A DNA stretch of 64,000 nt from Rhodococcus sp. CH91 (GCF_022554085.1 NZ_JAKFYR010000006.1:1-64000); one strand, 5' to 3'; shown: positions 37,830 through 48,608, counted from the stretch's first letter. The notes: generated by a model from the letters alone, not told the origin. Made by a program: numbers and translations.

Positions 37830-38331
37830 GAAAGCGTCGCCGGGGAGGACGGCGCCTCGTTTCACCCTCGCTGTCCCGCACTCCGTCATCGACGCCCTGC
37901 GGGACCAACAGCGTGACCGATGCCCGCCGACGAGGCCACTCGCACCCCGAGTCTCGTCGGCGGGCATCGTCGTGTGCGGGCTTTTCCGGCGTGATCTCGC
38001 CGACGACGGCTCTGGTGGTCCCGACATGGACGGGTGCGACGGCCGGGGACGCTCCGCTTCGCCCTCCCCCCGAGCGGGGGCGAAACGGAGCATGCTCCCC
38101 CGACGAGAAGAAGTTACCGCCGTGAACGAGCCCGTGTCGCGAAACCCCTATATGCCCGGGACGGCCGGCGGTATCGTCCGAACGGTCGAATGTCGACCCG
38201 GTCGTATTACTCGCCGGTAACACATGGCGGCGCCAGGGCGTTGTCACTATGTGACCTGGTTGTTCTGGCCGATCGCCGCATGGCGACGCCGGCCGAGCGG
38301 GGTGCGTCACGGCATCCGACCCGCCCGAGGC
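37830..38331. other. Gene-free stretch with two strong hairpins between pgm and ssrA
   Basis: About 500 bases with no supportable gene. A 133-codon frame from GTG 37819 on the plus strand has no domain, a biased Arg/Gly/Pro composition and no ribosome site. Two stable inverted repeats stand out: 37921-37966 (14-bp perfect outer stem TGCCCGCCGACGAG plus an inner ACTCG/CGAGT stem) and 38051-38091 (GCTCCGCTTCGCCC with one mismatch). They could be terminators or parts of an unannotated RNA. Confidence 0.45.
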
Positions 38332-38378
38332 AAAAAATACCCCAGGTGAGAAACCTGATTCGGTCTCTCACCTGGGGT
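38332..38378 (-). terminator. Intrinsic terminator of tmRNA
   Basis: A perfect 13-bp stem (ACCCCAGGTGAGA at 38339-38351 with its complement at 38366-38378) is followed on the minus strand by a run of six U (38332-38337). Classic Rho-independent terminator, five bases beyond the tmRNA 3' end. Confidence 0.92.
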
Positions 38379-38382
38379 TCGG

Positions 38383-38748
38383 TGGAGCTGCCGGGAATCG
38401 AACCCGGGTCCTCCGCCGCCTCGCCAGGGCTTCTCCGTGTGCAGTTCGCTACGCCTCTACTCGGATCTCCCGTTCTCGCGAACAAGACGAGATGACGATC
38501 CCAGTCACTGTTTGATGTCCCGTACGTCTCCGCGACCGAGCCGCACGGTAGAGCTCTCTAGTCGATGCCAGGATCCGGGTCGAGAGCAAACCCGGTCTGA
38601 CAGAGACGCGCTCGCTTAGGCAGCGAGGGCGTACTCGCGCTGAGTAGACTCGGCGCTTAATTGGTTGCAGCGACGCTTACGGTGGTCTCTTGCCTGCACC
38701 GACACGCTTCCCCTGACTCAACGTACGCAGTCGAAACCGTTCAGCCCC
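38383..38748 (-). ncRNA. ssrA: tmRNA
   Basis: 366-nt transfer-messenger RNA. The 5' end GGGGCTGAACGGTTTCGACT and the 3' T-arm and acceptor (GGTTCGATTCCCGGCAGCTCC, discriminator A) form the alanine-type half-tRNA with a G-U at position 3. The tag reading frame at 38616-38654 encodes AESTQREYALAA followed by TAA, close to the mycobacterial tag ending in YALAA. With SmpB (40248-40724) it rescues stalled ribosomes. The 5' leader contains a small hairpin (CCTGCGA/TCGCAGG) probably removed by RNase P. Confidence 0.95.
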
Positions 38749-38779
38749 GTACGTACCTGCGACCTTCGCAGGAGTACCT

Positions 38780-38807
38780 ACTGTAACGACACCGTGCCCC
38801 GATGTCA
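38780..38807 (-). promoter_or_regulatory. Candidate ssrA promoter
   Basis: On the minus strand TGACAT (38802-38807) and TACAGT (38780-38785) are 16 bases apart, about 31 bases upstream of the mature tmRNA 5' end. Plausible housekeeping-sigma elements for a strongly expressed RNA. Confidence 0.4.
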
Positions 38808-38864
38808 TTCCCATTTCTCGCTTCCGCTTCGCAGCGGGGTGATGAGTCTGCTCACATCGCCGGA

Positions 38865-39290
38865 TCACCAGCCGCGGAATCTGCGCGGAGTCACCCGGAT
38901 CGGAACGGAATAGTCGGCGCGGAAGGCCTCGGGAGTGACTCCGAGCGACCGCATGCCTGCTTCGTACTTGCGCGTGTAGCGCGCCCATTCGTCGTCCCGG
39001 ACACTTTCACCGATCCCGGCGGTCCCGGTGAACACCGCCACGTGCCCGCCGCCCCTGTCGGCCTCCAGGTTCAACGCCACCCGCGGACGCGCGGCGATAT
39101 TGGTGAGCTTCGAGGTGCCGGGCTGTGAGAAGACCAGGAAGGCGGTATCGGACCACAGGAACCAGACGGGCGTGGGAACCGGTCCCCCGTGCCCGTTCAC
39201 CGTGGTCAACCAGATCACGGATTCGTCGGTCAGCCGTGCCAGAACATCGTCGGGTATCGAGAGGGTGGACGGAAGGGAGGTCTCGGACAT
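38865..39290 (-). CDS. Pyridoxamine 5'-phosphate oxidase-fold protein (F420- or flavin-dependent type)
   Basis: 141-aa split-barrel protein. WLTTVNGHGGPVPTPVWFLW, VFSQPGTSKLTNIAARPRVALNL and the C-terminal IRVTPRRFRGW match the small PPOX class, many of which bind F420 in actinobacteria (Rv3369-like, recalled). They act as oxidoreductases or heme/F420-binding proteins. The substrate is not evident. ATG start; the gene stands between ssrA and an EamA transporter gene. Confidence 0.85.
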   Translation of the reverse strand: MSETSLPSTLSIPDDVLARLTDESVIWLTTVNGHGGPVPTPVWFLWSDTAFLVFSQPGTSKLTNIAARPRVALNLEADRGGGHVAVFTGTAGIGESVRDDEWARYTRKYEAGMRSLGVTPEAFRADYSVPIRVTPRRFRGW

Positions 39291-39393
39291 GACATCCTCG
39301 GCTTTCTCCGATTTCGGGGGCCGCTGGCGGACATTTCCACAGTGCCCCCTTCAACGCGCCCTGACGACCGATCCTTCCCCTGCCCGCAGAAAG

Positions 39394-40251
39394 TCAGCCG
39401 GCCAGGCCGACGAGTGCGACGGCGACGCCCGCCGCGAGGAGACCGGCGAGCTCGATCCGTCCGATCCGCTCGCCGAGCACGATCACCGCCAGGAGCACCG
39501 TCACCGCCGGGTAGAGGGCGGCGATCACACTCACGAGGGAGAGCATCCCGTTCTGGTAGGCGAAGATCAGCGCACCGTTCGCGACGACATCGATCACTCC
39601 GATTCCGACCAGGATCGGAAGGAGGGGTCGAGCGGGCCACACGACTCGGCGCCACGACACGGCGATCACCAGCCACACCACGAGCATCGCGGTCGCGCGG
39701 GATACGGCCAGCGGCCACAATCCGGTGCCGGCCTCCACTCGCCCGAGCGCGATGAACGACAGGGCGAAGGCCGTTCCCGACCCGACGGTCCACCACGCGA
39801 TCCGCGCGGTGAACCGCGGGTGCCCGACACCCGTCACCGTCTCGTCCGACCCGCGACTGACCAGAACCACCGCCACCACCGCGACGACGATCCCGAGGTA
39901 GGCGAGCATTCCGGGCCGCTCGCCCAGTGCGATGCCGGCGAGCACGGGGATGCCGGCCACGAGCACCGCGGTGACCGGGGAGACGACCGACATGGGCCCG
40001 TGCGCGAGCGCAAGGTAGAACCACCAGATCGCGATACCGCCGGCCAGACCGGCGACAGCACCCCAGGTGAGCGACGCAGTGGTGAACTCGCCTCCGACGA
40101 AGGGCGCCGCAGCCAGCGACACCACGAGAGAGACGGGATAGGTGACGGCGACGACACCGAGCGCACTCGCACGCCGGGATGCGGCGCCGCCGGCGAAATC
40201 GCTCAGGCCGTAGGCGGCCGCCGCGAGCAGTGCGAGCGCGACCGCGATCAG
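39394..40251 (-). CDS. EamA/DMT-family transporter, probably with a CTG start
   Basis: About 285 aa and 10 predicted helices when read from CTG 40251. The first ATG/GTG/TTG in frame is GTG 40125, but that start would drop the whole first helix and the family-typical [16 protein letters not shown] segment, which is clearly coded upstream. No ATG, GTG or TTG lies between, and CTG 40251 overlaps the smpB stop (CTGA). I therefore infer coupled initiation at CTG. Two EamA repeats are visible; substrate unknown. Confidence 0.75.
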   Translation of the reverse strand: MIAVALALLAAAAYGLSDFAGGAASRRASALGVVAVTYPVSLVVSLAAAPFVGGEFTTASLTWGAVAGLAGGIAIWWFYLALAHGPMSVVSPVTAVLVAGIPVLAGIALGERPGMLAYLGIVVAVVAVVLVSRGSDETVTGVGHPRFTARIAWWTVGSGTAFALSFIALGRVEAGTGLWPLAVSRATAMLVVWLVIAVSWRRVVWPARPLLPILVGIGVIDVVANGALIFAYQNGMLSLVSVIAALYPAVTVLLAVIVLGERIGRIELAGLLAAGVAVALVGLAG

Positions 40252-40724
40252 CGGCTCATGCCCTTGACCCGCCGGCCGAGTTCGCGGGTCACCTCGCGTT
40301 CGGCGGTCCGGCGCGCGAGATCCTGGCGCTTGTCGTAGTCCTGCTTACCCCTGGCGAGCGCGAGTTCGACCTTGACCTTGCCGTCGGAGAAGTACATCGA
40401 CAGCGGGACGAGGGTCTGATTGCCCTCGCGGGTCTTACCGACGAGGGCGTCGATCTCCCGACGGTGCAGCAGCAGCTTGCGGGTGCGGCGCGGAGCGTGA
40501 TTGGTCCACGTGCCGTGCCCGTACTCCGGGATGTGCAGCCCGCGCAGCCATACCTCGCCGTCGTCGACGGTCGCGAACGCATCGACCAGCGAGGCCTTGC
40601 CTTCTCGCAGGCTCTTGACCTCCGTGCCCACGAGGGCGACGCCCGCCTCGTAGGTGTCGAGGATGGTGTAGTTGTGACGCGCTTTCCGGTTGGTCGCGAT
40701 GACCTTCCGGCCCTTTTCCTTCAC
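40248..40724 (-). CDS. smpB: SsrA-binding protein SmpB
   Basis: 158-aa partner of tmRNA. Typical blocks are [61 protein letters not shown] and a basic C-terminal tail ([13 protein letters not shown]). GTG 40724 with AAAGG at 8 bases gives the normal N-terminus [10 protein letters not shown]; a longer frame is not needed. It lies after ftsX and about 1.5 kb from ssrA, as in related genomes. Confidence 0.97.
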   Translation of the reverse strand: MKEKGRKVIATNRKARHNYTILDTYEAGVALVGTEVKSLREGKASLVDAFATVDDGEVWLRGLHIPEYGHGTWTNHAPRRTRKLLLHRREIDALVGKTREGNQTLVPLSMYFSDGKVKVELALARGKQDYDKRQDLARRTAEREVTRELGRRVKGMSR

Positions 40725-40793
40725 GTGCAGGCCTTTCCGGTCCACGATCGATCGAACAGAACATCGTCCAGCATAGGAACCTCGCACAACACA

Positions 40794-41699
40794 TTATTCA
40801 CGCACGTACAGACGCAAGGTCACGTACGAGGTGAGAGCGGCCATGCCCACACCCACGAGGACCAGGAAGGGCGACACCAGAAGTATGTCGCTGTCGGTGA
40901 TCCGCGCGACGATGTTCGCCTCGTAGACGTCGACGAGCATGTCGTCGACGAACATCTTCTTGGCGACGAACAGACCGCCGATGGCCAGGGCGGCGCCCAC
41001 GATCGCGGCGATCACCGCCTCGAGCAGGAAGGGCAACTGCGTGTACCAGCGTGTGGCACCGACCAGTCGCATGATGCCCACTTCCGTGCGGCGGGTGAAG
41101 GCGGCGATCTGCACCATGTTGGCGATGAGGAGCACGGCGGCGACGGCCTGGATCGTCGCGATCGCGAACGCACCGTTACGGATGCCGCCGAGCACACCGA
41201 ACAACCGCTCCACCAGGTCCTGCTGGTTGAGCACGCTGTCGACGCCCGGTCGCGTCCCGAAGTCGTCCTGGATCGCGGCGAAGCGATCCGGATCCGACAT
41301 CTTGATCTTGAAGGACGCGGGGAAACTGTCGGCACTCACCAGTTCGGCGAGTTCGGGTTGATCCGCGAAGACACGTTCGGTGGCGTCGACGACCGCGTCG
41401 TCGCGACTGAGGTACTGCACCGACACCACGTCGTCGGTGTTCTCGAGATCGGTGCGCAAGGACGCGCAGAGATCCTGTTCGCATTCCGGATCCAGCGCCG
41501 AGATGTCCTCGGTCAGGAACACCTGCACCTCGACCCGGTCGAGGAAGATGCGCTCGGTCTTACCCGCCATCTGGACCACGAGCAGACCCGCACCGAACAG
41601 CGCGAGCGAGATCGCCGTGGTCAGGATCATGGCGACGGTCATGGTGAAGTTGCGGCGCAGGCCGGTGGTGACCTCGCTGAACAGGAAACTGGCACGCAT
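40794..41699 (-). CDS. ftsX: Cell division protein FtsX
   Basis: 301-aa permease-like protein of the FtsEX complex that activates peptidoglycan hydrolases at the septum. One N-terminal helix, an extracytoplasmic domain with two cysteines (PECEQDLCASL) and three C-terminal helices match the family. The block FTRRTEVGIMRLVGATRWY precedes the next helix. ATG 41699 is family-consistent. It follows ftsE by 46 bases. Confidence 0.96.
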   Translation of the reverse strand: MRASFLFSEVTTGLRRNFTMTVAMILTTAISLALFGAGLLVVQMAGKTERIFLDRVEVQVFLTEDISALDPECEQDLCASLRTDLENTDDVVSVQYLSRDDAVVDATERVFADQPELAELVSADSFPASFKIKMSDPDRFAAIQDDFGTRPGVDSVLNQQDLVERLFGVLGGIRNGAFAIATIQAVAAVLLIANMVQIAAFTRRTEVGIMRLVGATRWYTQLPFLLEAVIAAIVGAALAIGGLFVAKKMFVDDMLVDVYEANIVARITDSDILLVSPFLVLVGVGMAALTSYVTLRLYVRE

Positions 41700-41745
41700 C
41701 GAGTGGGGACCCTTCGGTTGCCTGGTGGGATGCTCGAGGACGGAT

Positions 41746-42435
41746 CTACCGGCCGACGCCGTAGACGCCGCGCGCCTCGTCGCGCACGACACGTCCGAGG
41801 TCGAGTTCGACGACCCGTCGCCGCATCGAGTCGACGATGTGGTGGTCGTGGGTGGCCATGAGCACCGTCGTGCCCGTGCGGTTGATGCGCTCGAGCAGCA
41901 GCATGATGTCCTGGCTGGTCTCGGGGTCCAGGTTGCCCGTGGGCTCGTCGGCCATGAGTACGAGCGGACGGTTCACGAAGGCGCGCGCGATCGCGACACG
42001 CTGCTGTTCACCACCCGACAATTCTCCCGGCAGCCGATCCGCCTTGCCGGACAACCCGACCAGCTCGAGAACCTCCGGCACCGTCCGCTCGATCACTCCG
42101 CGCGGCTTGCCGATCACCTCGAGTGCGAACGAGATGTTCTCGGCGACCGTCTTGCGCTGGAGCAGCCGGAAATCCTGGAAGACGCAACCGAGGCTCTGCC
42201 GCAGCTTCGGCACGCGCCGCGCGGGCAGCCGGTTGACGTGGAAGTCGGCGACGTGGATGTCGCCGGTGGTGGGTTTCTCCTCACGCAGCAGCAACCGGAG
42301 GAAGGTCGACTTCCCTGATCCGGACGGACCGATGAGGAAGACGAACTCGCCCTTCTCGACGTGGACGGAGACCCCTTCGAGTGCAGGTCGCGTGGACGTC
42401 TTGTAGGACTTGGACACATTCTCCAGCCGGATCAC
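41746..42435 (-). CDS. ftsE: Cell division ATP-binding protein FtsE
   Basis: 229-aa ABC ATPase driving FtsX. Walker [12 protein letters not shown], signature [14 protein letters not shown], Walker [13 protein letters not shown] and the H-loop [12 protein letters not shown] are intact. GTG start, first gene of the ftsE-ftsX pair, downstream of the membrane-anchored Pro/Thr-rich protein gene. Confidence 0.97.
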   Translation of the reverse strand: MIRLENVSKSYKTSTRPALEGVSVHVEKGEFVFLIGPSGSGKSTFLRLLLREEKPTTGDIHVADFHVNRLPARRVPKLRQSLGCVFQDFRLLQRKTVAENISFALEVIGKPRGVIERTVPEVLELVGLSGKADRLPGELSGGEQQRVAIARAFVNRPLVLMADEPTGNLDPETSQDIMLLLERINRTGTTVLMATHDHHIVDSMRRRVVELDLGRVVRDEARGVYGVGR

Positions 42436-42466
42436 CTGGACATGCTAACCGTTACCGGACGGTTAC

Positions 42467-42940
42467 CTAGGGTGTCGACGTCTCGGTGTCCTCGGGGACC
42501 GTCCCCTCCCGGTTCTCGGAGAGCCCCGGAATCTGCGGGAGCTCGAACGGGAACTGCCTGGTCGTGGTGGTGGGCGTGGGGGTCGTCGGGACCTGTTGCG
42601 GGCTGACACCCTGCTGGGGTGCAGGGACCGACGGCAGTGGCGTGCCGGACGGGGCCGTCGGCACCGTCGTCGACGGGTAGGGAGTTTCGGTGGTCGTATT
42701 CGACTCGCTCGGCGGGGCGGTCGTCGTGGCCGACGGCGGTACGTACGGCACGTAGGGGGTCTCGGAGATGATCACCGCGGTGGACGGCGCGGGAGGGGTC
42801 TCCTCGGGCTGGTTGAGGAACTGGTAGAGCAACCACATGCCCACCCACACGGCGCACAGCACGAAGGTGGTCGTCCTGATCCGCCCGCCGAGGAGATGGG
42901 ACGGGATGCGTCTGCGGTGCGGCTCCACGGGCTCGCTCAC
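42467..42940 (-). CDS. Single-pass membrane protein with Pro/Thr-rich extracytoplasmic domain
   Basis: 157 aa: a basic cytoplasmic N-terminus (EPHRRRIPSHLLGGR), one membrane helix at about 24-43, then a region dominated by Pro, Thr and Ser. It has no catalytic motif. The same kind of protein lies between mscS and ftsE in M. tuberculosis (Rv3103c, recalled). It overlaps the mscS stop (GTGA), so it is probably translated with that channel. A wall-spanning or division-linked role is a guess. Confidence 0.82.
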   Translation of the reverse strand: MSEPVEPHRRRIPSHLLGGRIRTTTFVLCAVWVGMWLLYQFLNQPEETPPAPSTAVIISETPYVPYVPPSATTTAPPSESNTTTETPYPSTTVPTAPSGTPLPSVPAPQQGVSPQQVPTTPTPTTTTRQFPFELPQIPGLSENREGTVPEDTETSTP

Positions 42941-43824
42941 TGTGCCTCCACACGATCGACGACGCTGGCGGTGTCGAGCTGCGGAGTGACCGTGATGCCC
43001 TGCTGGCGGAGTGCCGCCGCAATGCGCGCCCGCAACAGGCGTCCCACCTGGAACTGCTTACCCGGCAGAGTGCGCGCGACCATGCGGACACTGAGCTGAT
43101 CGACCTCGAGGCTCTCCACGCCCATCACGCTCGGCTCGTCGAGCAGCAGTTCACGCAGGCGCGGTTCGTGGTAGGCGGCCACACCCAGCTCGCGCAGGAT
43201 CTCGGTGACGTTCGCGATGTCGGCGGAGACCGGAATCGGCACGTCCACCACGGCCCGCGCCCAGTCCTTCGACAGGTTGACGGCCTTGTTGATCTGCCCG
43301 TTGGGCACGGTGATCACCTCGCCGGCCGTACTGCGTACCCGGGTGACCCGCAGCGTGACGTCCTCCACGGTTCCGACCGCATCCTCGGACGCGCCGGTCA
43401 CGGAGATCTGGACGGTGTCGCCGAAACCGTACTGGCGCTCGGTGATGATGAAGAAGCCCGCCAGGATGTCCTGCACGATGCGCTGGGCCCCGAAGCCGAG
43501 CGCAGCGCCGAGCACGGTCGCGGGCGCGACCAGGCTGCCGATGGGTAGTTGCAGGTGGTCGAACACTTTCAAGGTGGCGACGATGTAGACGAACGAGATC
43601 GCCATCCACGTGACGACCTGGGCGACCGAATGACGGTGCTTGGTCGCTTCGGACCGCACCAGATCGTCGGACTGCATGTAGCGCTCGTCGATCCGCCGGG
43701 TGATGCGACCACCGACCCAGGAGACGAAGCGGGCGACGAGCACCGCCCCCAGAATCGTGAGTGCGATCTGCAGCCCACTCGTCGACAACCAGTCGAGCAG
43801 TCTACTTCCGGGAAAAAACGGCAC
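42937..43824 (-). CDS. MscS-family small-conductance mechanosensitive channel
   Basis: 295 aa. Three membrane helices, with the pore-lining helix rich in Gly/Ala ([26 protein letters not shown]), are followed by the beta domain ([44 protein letters not shown]) and the C-terminal alpha-beta domain. It should open under membrane tension to release solutes. GTG start. It lies 21 bases after prfB and overlaps the next gene. Confidence 0.93.
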   Translation of the reverse strand: MPFFPGSRLLDWLSTSGLQIALTILGAVLVARFVSWVGGRITRRIDERYMQSDDLVRSEATKHRHSVAQVVTWMAISFVYIVATLKVFDHLQLPIGSLVAPATVLGAALGFGAQRIVQDILAGFFIITERQYGFGDTVQISVTGASEDAVGTVEDVTLRVTRVRSTAGEVITVPNGQINKAVNLSKDWARAVVDVPIPVSADIANVTEILRELGVAAYHEPRLRELLLDEPSVMGVESLEVDQLSVRMVARTLPGKQFQVGRLLRARIAAALRQQGITVTPQLDTASVVDRVEAQ

Positions 43825-43845
43825 AGGCCCCTCTCCTGTTTCCCA

Positions 43846-44964
<1,119 letters not shown>

Positions 44965-45072
44965 GATTCAACAGGCTACCGGAGCGCCGGTGGGCCCTGT
45001 CGCGGGCGGCAAGCCTGCCGGCGCGGCCGGCGAACTGTTCGACCGACAGCTGCGACGGCTAGCGTTTCCGTC

Positions 45073-45858
45073 ATGACCACCGACTACCGCGCAGATCTCG
45101 ACCTCGCCCTCCGCCTCGCCGACACCGCCGACGCGATCACCCGCGACCGCTTCGGGGCACTCGACCTGAAGGTCGACGACAAGCCGGATCTGAGCCCGGT
45201 GTCCGACGCCGATCTCGCGACCGAGCGCGCGCTGCGGGCCGAGTTCGAGTCGCACCGCCCCCATGACGCGGTCCTCGGGGAGGAATTCGGCGGGGAGGCG
45301 GTCTTCCGCGGCCGGCAGTGGGTGGTCGATCCGATCGACGGGACCAAGAACTTCGTCCGCGGCGTGCCGGTGTGGGCGACCTTGATCGCTCTGCTCGAAG
45401 ACGGTGTCCCGGTGGTCGGTGTCGTCAGCGCTCCCGCTCTGAACCGCCGGTGGTGGGCCGCGGCCGGTGCCGGTGCGTGGGTTTCGCACGACGGCGAGGA
45501 GCCCCGACGGATCAGCGTGTCCGAGGTGACCGATCCGGCGTCGGCGTCGCTGAGTTTCTCCAGCCTGACCGGATGGCACGAGCGGGGCATCCGCGACCGC
45601 TTCGTCGCGCTCACCGACGAGGTGTGGCGGGTCCGTGCCTACGGCGACTTCTTCTCCTACTGCCTGCTCGCCGAGGGCACGGTCGACATCGCTCTCGAGC
45701 CGGAGGTGTCGCTGTGGGACCTTGCGGCACTGGACGTCCTGATCCGCGAAGCGGGTGGCCGGTTCACGAATCTCGACGGCGAGGACGGCCCGCACGGGGG
45801 CAGCGCGGTAGCCACCAACGGCCCGCTGCACGAGCACGTGCTGTCGCGGCTGTCCTGA
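45073..45858 (+). CDS. hisN: Histidinol-phosphatase of inositol monophosphatase fold
   Basis: 261-aa metal-dependent phosphatase. The metal-binding motifs GEEFGGE and DPIDGTKNF, and the C-terminal [15 protein letters not shown], are intact. By family and by its position before fadE24-fadE23 (as Rv3137 in M. tuberculosis, recalled) it is HisN, which dephosphorylates histidinol phosphate in histidine synthesis. The ATG at 45073 starts [13 protein letters not shown]; the open frame extending far upstream is antisense to prfB and not real. Confidence 0.88.
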   Translation: MTTDYRADLDLALRLADTADAITRDRFGALDLKVDDKPDLSPVSDADLATERALRAEFESHRPHDAVLGEEFGGEAVFRGRQWVVDPIDGTKNFVRGVPVWATLIALLEDGVPVVGVVSAPALNRRWWAAAGAGAWVSHDGEEPRRISVSEVTDPASASLSFSSLTGWHERGIRDRFVALTDEVWRVRAYGDFFSYCLLAEGTVDIALEPEVSLWDLAALDVLIREAGGRFTNLDGEDGPHGGSAVATNGPLHEHVLSRLS

Positions 45859-45896
45859 GGTCGACCCGAGGTCGCCGACACGCCGTTCCCGGAACT

Positions 45897-45933
45897 TACC
45901 GCGCGGTAGACAGCAACCTTACTCGGAAGTAAG
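45897..45933 (+). promoter_or_regulatory. Two palindromes upstream of fadE24 (candidate operator)
   Basis: TACCGCGCGGTA (45897-45908) is a perfect 12-bp palindrome, and CTTACTCGGAAGTAAG (45918-45933) is an inverted repeat with 5-bp arms and a 6-base centre. They lie 36-72 bases before the fadE24 start. The second resembles the TetR-type fatty-acid operators of actinobacteria. Confidence 0.5.
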
Positions 45934-45968
45934 ATCAGGGTGTCCGCTGCCACATCGAGAGACTTCTG

Positions 45969-47363
45969 GTGATCATGAGCAAGCAAGACAGCGTGGCCCG
46001 CCACACGCCTCGCGACACGTCCGCCGTCGGCCTCAATCCGATCAAACGCGACGCCATGGGCGCCGCCATGCGCATGCTCACCCGGATCACGGGCTCCGAG
46101 CTCGCAGATCGGTACAAGATCCGCGAGACGATCGACCGGGTCACTTACCAGTCCACCAAGACCGGCTTCAAGACCCTCGGAGCCGCGACCCGCACGTTCA
46201 AGAAGATGTCGGGAGGCGCCTCGGGCCCCCAGCGCCTCACCACCGCGAAGAGCTCGGACTTCTTCGATCTCACGCCCACCGACGATCAGCAGATGATCAC
46301 CGAGACGGTGCGCGAGTTCGCCGCGGAGATCCTGCGGCCCGCAGCCCACGACGCCGACGAGGCGGCCGCGGCTCCGGCCGACCTCCTCGCCCGCGCCGCC
46401 GAACTCGGGATCACGATGGTCAACGTGCCCGAGGCGTTCGACGGTGCCGCCGACGAGCGCGGGGTGGTCACCAACGTGCTCGTCGCCGAGGCGCTCGCCC
46501 ACGGCGACATGGGCCTCGCCCTGCCGATCCTCGCCCCCAGCGGCGTCGCCGTGGCCCTGACGCAGTGGGGTACCGAGGAGCAGCAGAAGACGTACCTGCC
46601 GGCCTTCGCCGGCGACGACGTGCCCCAGGCCTCCGTCGTCATCGCCGAGCCGCGCGCCCTGTTCGATCCGTTCGCCTTGCAGACCAAGGCCGTGCGCTCC
46701 CCCAGCGGATACCGGCTCAACGGCGTGAAGTCCTTCGTCCCGGCCGCGGGCAGTGCCGAACTGTTCGTCGTCGCGGCCGAACTCGACGGCAAGCCGTCCC
46801 TCTTCCTTGTCGAGGCGAAGAGCAAGGGTGTCGTCATCGAAGCCGATCCGGGCATGGGCCTGCGCGCCGCCGGCCTCGGCCGGCTCCTCCTCGAAGACGT
46901 CGCCGTGCCCGAATCCGCCCGCCTCGGCGACGCCGACCCGGATGTGCGCGCCGAGCAGTACGCCGACGCCGTACGGCTGTCGCGCCTGGGCTGGGCAGCA
47001 CTGGCGACGGGCACCGGCCAGGCCGTGCTCGACTACGTGATCCCCTACGTGAACGAGCGCGAAGCGTTCGGTGAACCCATCAGCCATCGCCAGGCCGTGG
47101 CCTTCATGGTGGCGAACATCAAGATCGAACTCGACGGGCTCCGACTGGTCACCCTGCGCGGCGCGGCGCGCGCGGAGCAGGGCCTGTCGTTCGCCCGCGA
47201 AGCCGCCCTCGCCCGCAAGCTCGCCACCGACAAGGGCATGCAGTTCGGCCTCGACGGCGTGCAGCTGCTAGGCGGCCACGGGTACACCAAGGAACACCCC
47301 GTCGAGCGTTGGTACCGCGACCTACGAGCCATCGGAGTCGCCGAAGGCGTCGTCCTCGTCTGA
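45969..47363 (+). CDS. fadE24: Acyl-CoA dehydrogenase, FadE24-like
   Basis: 464-aa flavoprotein of fatty-acid beta-oxidation, longer than typical acyl-CoA dehydrogenases because of an N-terminal extension of about 95 residues (KRDAMGAAMRMLTRITGSE). The dehydrogenase fold follows, with NEREAFGEPISHRQAVAFM and the terminal LLGGHGYTKEHPVERWYRD. The canonical YTSGTTG-like loops are not expected here; the catalytic base position is hard to assign by eye. Start GTG 45969 is favoured by GAGAGA at 6 bases; ATG 45975 is the alternative. Pairs with fadE23. Confidence 0.88.
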   Translation: MIMSKQDSVARHTPRDTSAVGLNPIKRDAMGAAMRMLTRITGSELADRYKIRETIDRVTYQSTKTGFKTLGAATRTFKKMSGGASGPQRLTTAKSSDFFDLTPTDDQQMITETVREFAAEILRPAAHDADEAAAAPADLLARAAELGITMVNVPEAFDGAADERGVVTNVLVAEALAHGDMGLALPILAPSGVAVALTQWGTEEQQKTYLPAFAGDDVPQASVVIAEPRALFDPFALQTKAVRSPSGYRLNGVKSFVPAAGSAELFVVAAELDGKPSLFLVEAKSKGVVIEADPGMGLRAAGLGRLLLEDVAVPESARLGDADPDVRAEQYADAVRLSRLGWAALATGTGQAVLDYVIPYVNEREAFGEPISHRQAVAFMVANIKIELDGLRLVTLRGAARAEQGLSFAREAALARKLATDKGMQFGLDGVQLLGGHGYTKEHPVERWYRDLRAIGVAEGVVLV

Positions 47364-47391
47364 TCGGCCCGACCCGAACAAGGAACCTGTG

Positions 47392-48606
47392 ATGATCAAT
47401 CTCGAACTCCCCAGGAAGCTCAAGGCCTCCGCGAACCAGGCCCACCAGGTCGCCGCGCAGATCTTCCGGCCCGTCTCCCGCAAGTACGATCTCGCCGAAC
47501 ACGAGTACCCCGTCGAACTCGACACCATGGCCGCGATGGTCGAGGGGCTCAACGACTCCGGGCAGGGCGCAGCCGGCGCGTCGCTCGGCCGCGACGCGAA
47601 AGCGAAGCAGGACGCCCAGGCCGGCAATGCCAACGGCGGGAACATGGCCGGTCTCCTCAACGTCATCGAGACGTGCTGGGGCGACGTGGGCCTGACCCTG
47701 TCGATCCCCTATCAGGGGCTGGGCAACTCGGCGATCGCCGCCGTGGCCACCGACGAACAGCTCGAACGCTTCGGCAAGGTGTGGGCCTCCATGGCGATCA
47801 CCGAGCCCGGCTTCGGCTCCGACTCGGCAGCCGTGACCACCACCGCGGTTCTCGACGGCGACGAGTGGGTCCTCAACGGCGAGAAGATCTTCGTCACCGC
47901 CGGGGAGCGCTCCACGCACATCGTCGTGTGGGCGACCGTCGACAAGTCGCAGGGACGGGCGGCGATCAAGTCGTTCGTCGTTCCGCGCGACGCCCCCGGG
48001 CTCTCCGTCGCCCGCCTCGAGAAGAAGCTCGGCATCAAGGCGTCCGACACCGCCGTGCTCGTGCTCGACAACTGCCGGATCCCGAAGGACAACATCCTCG
48101 GCTCTCCCGAGGTGAACACCGAGAAGGGCTTCGCGGGGGTCATGCAGACCTTCGACAACACCCGCCCGATCGTCGCCGGTATGGCCGTAGGGCTCGGTCG
48201 CGCCGTCCTCGAGGAGTTGCGCGCGATCCTGAAGGATGCGGGCGTCGAGGTCTCCTACGACATCCCCGCGAACAACCAGCACGCGGCCGCGGCGGAATTC
48301 CTCGCACTCGAAGCCGACTGGGAGGCCTCCTACCTTCTCGCACTGCGCGCGACGTGGATGGCCGACAACAAGAAGCCCAACTCCCTCGAGGCGTCGGTGT
48401 CGAAGGCCAAGGCCGGCCGGACCGGCACCGCGGTCTCACTCAAGGCCGTCGAACTGGCCGGTACCTACGGCTACTCGCAGCGTCCGCTGCTCGAGAAGTG
48501 GGCGCGCGATTCCAAGATCCTCGACATCTTCGAGGGCACCCAGCAGATCCAGCAGCTCATCGTGGCCCGGCGGGTGCTCGGAAAGTCGTCCTCCGAACTG
48601 AAATAG
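47392..48606 (+). CDS. fadE23: Acyl-CoA dehydrogenase, FadE23-like
   Basis: 404-aa acyl-CoA dehydrogenase beginning 28 bases after fadE24. Flavin and substrate blocks are visible: MAITEPGFGSDSAAVTTTA, NGEKIFVTAGERSTHIVVWA, and the C-terminal DIFEGTQQIQQLIVARRVLG. ATG 47392 has AAGGA at 7 bases; the adjacent in-frame GTG is less likely. The two dehydrogenases may form a hetero-oligomer, as shown for other actinobacterial FadE pairs; that is inference. Confidence 0.92.
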   Translation: MINLELPRKLKASANQAHQVAAQIFRPVSRKYDLAEHEYPVELDTMAAMVEGLNDSGQGAAGASLGRDAKAKQDAQAGNANGGNMAGLLNVIETCWGDVGLTLSIPYQGLGNSAIAAVATDEQLERFGKVWASMAITEPGFGSDSAAVTTTAVLDGDEWVLNGEKIFVTAGERSTHIVVWATVDKSQGRAAIKSFVVPRDAPGLSVARLEKKLGIKASDTAVLVLDNCRIPKDNILGSPEVNTEKGFAGVMQTFDNTRPIVAGMAVGLGRAVLEELRAILKDAGVEVSYDIPANNQHAAAAEFLALEADWEASYLLALRATWMADNKKPNSLEASVSKAKAGRTGTAVSLKAVELAGTYGYSQRPLLEKWARDSKILDIFEGTQQIQQLIVARRVLGKSSSELK

Positions 48607-48608
48607 CA

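Noticed and set aside
37657-38220. A 187-codon plus-strand frame between pgm and ssrA
   Set aside because: No ribosome site, no domain, Arg/Gly/Pro bias, and it spans two strong hairpins.
37640-38383. Integrated element or attachment site at the ssrA 3' end
   Set aside because: tmRNA genes are common integration sites, but there is no integrase gene and no second copy of the ssrA 3' sequence in the window.
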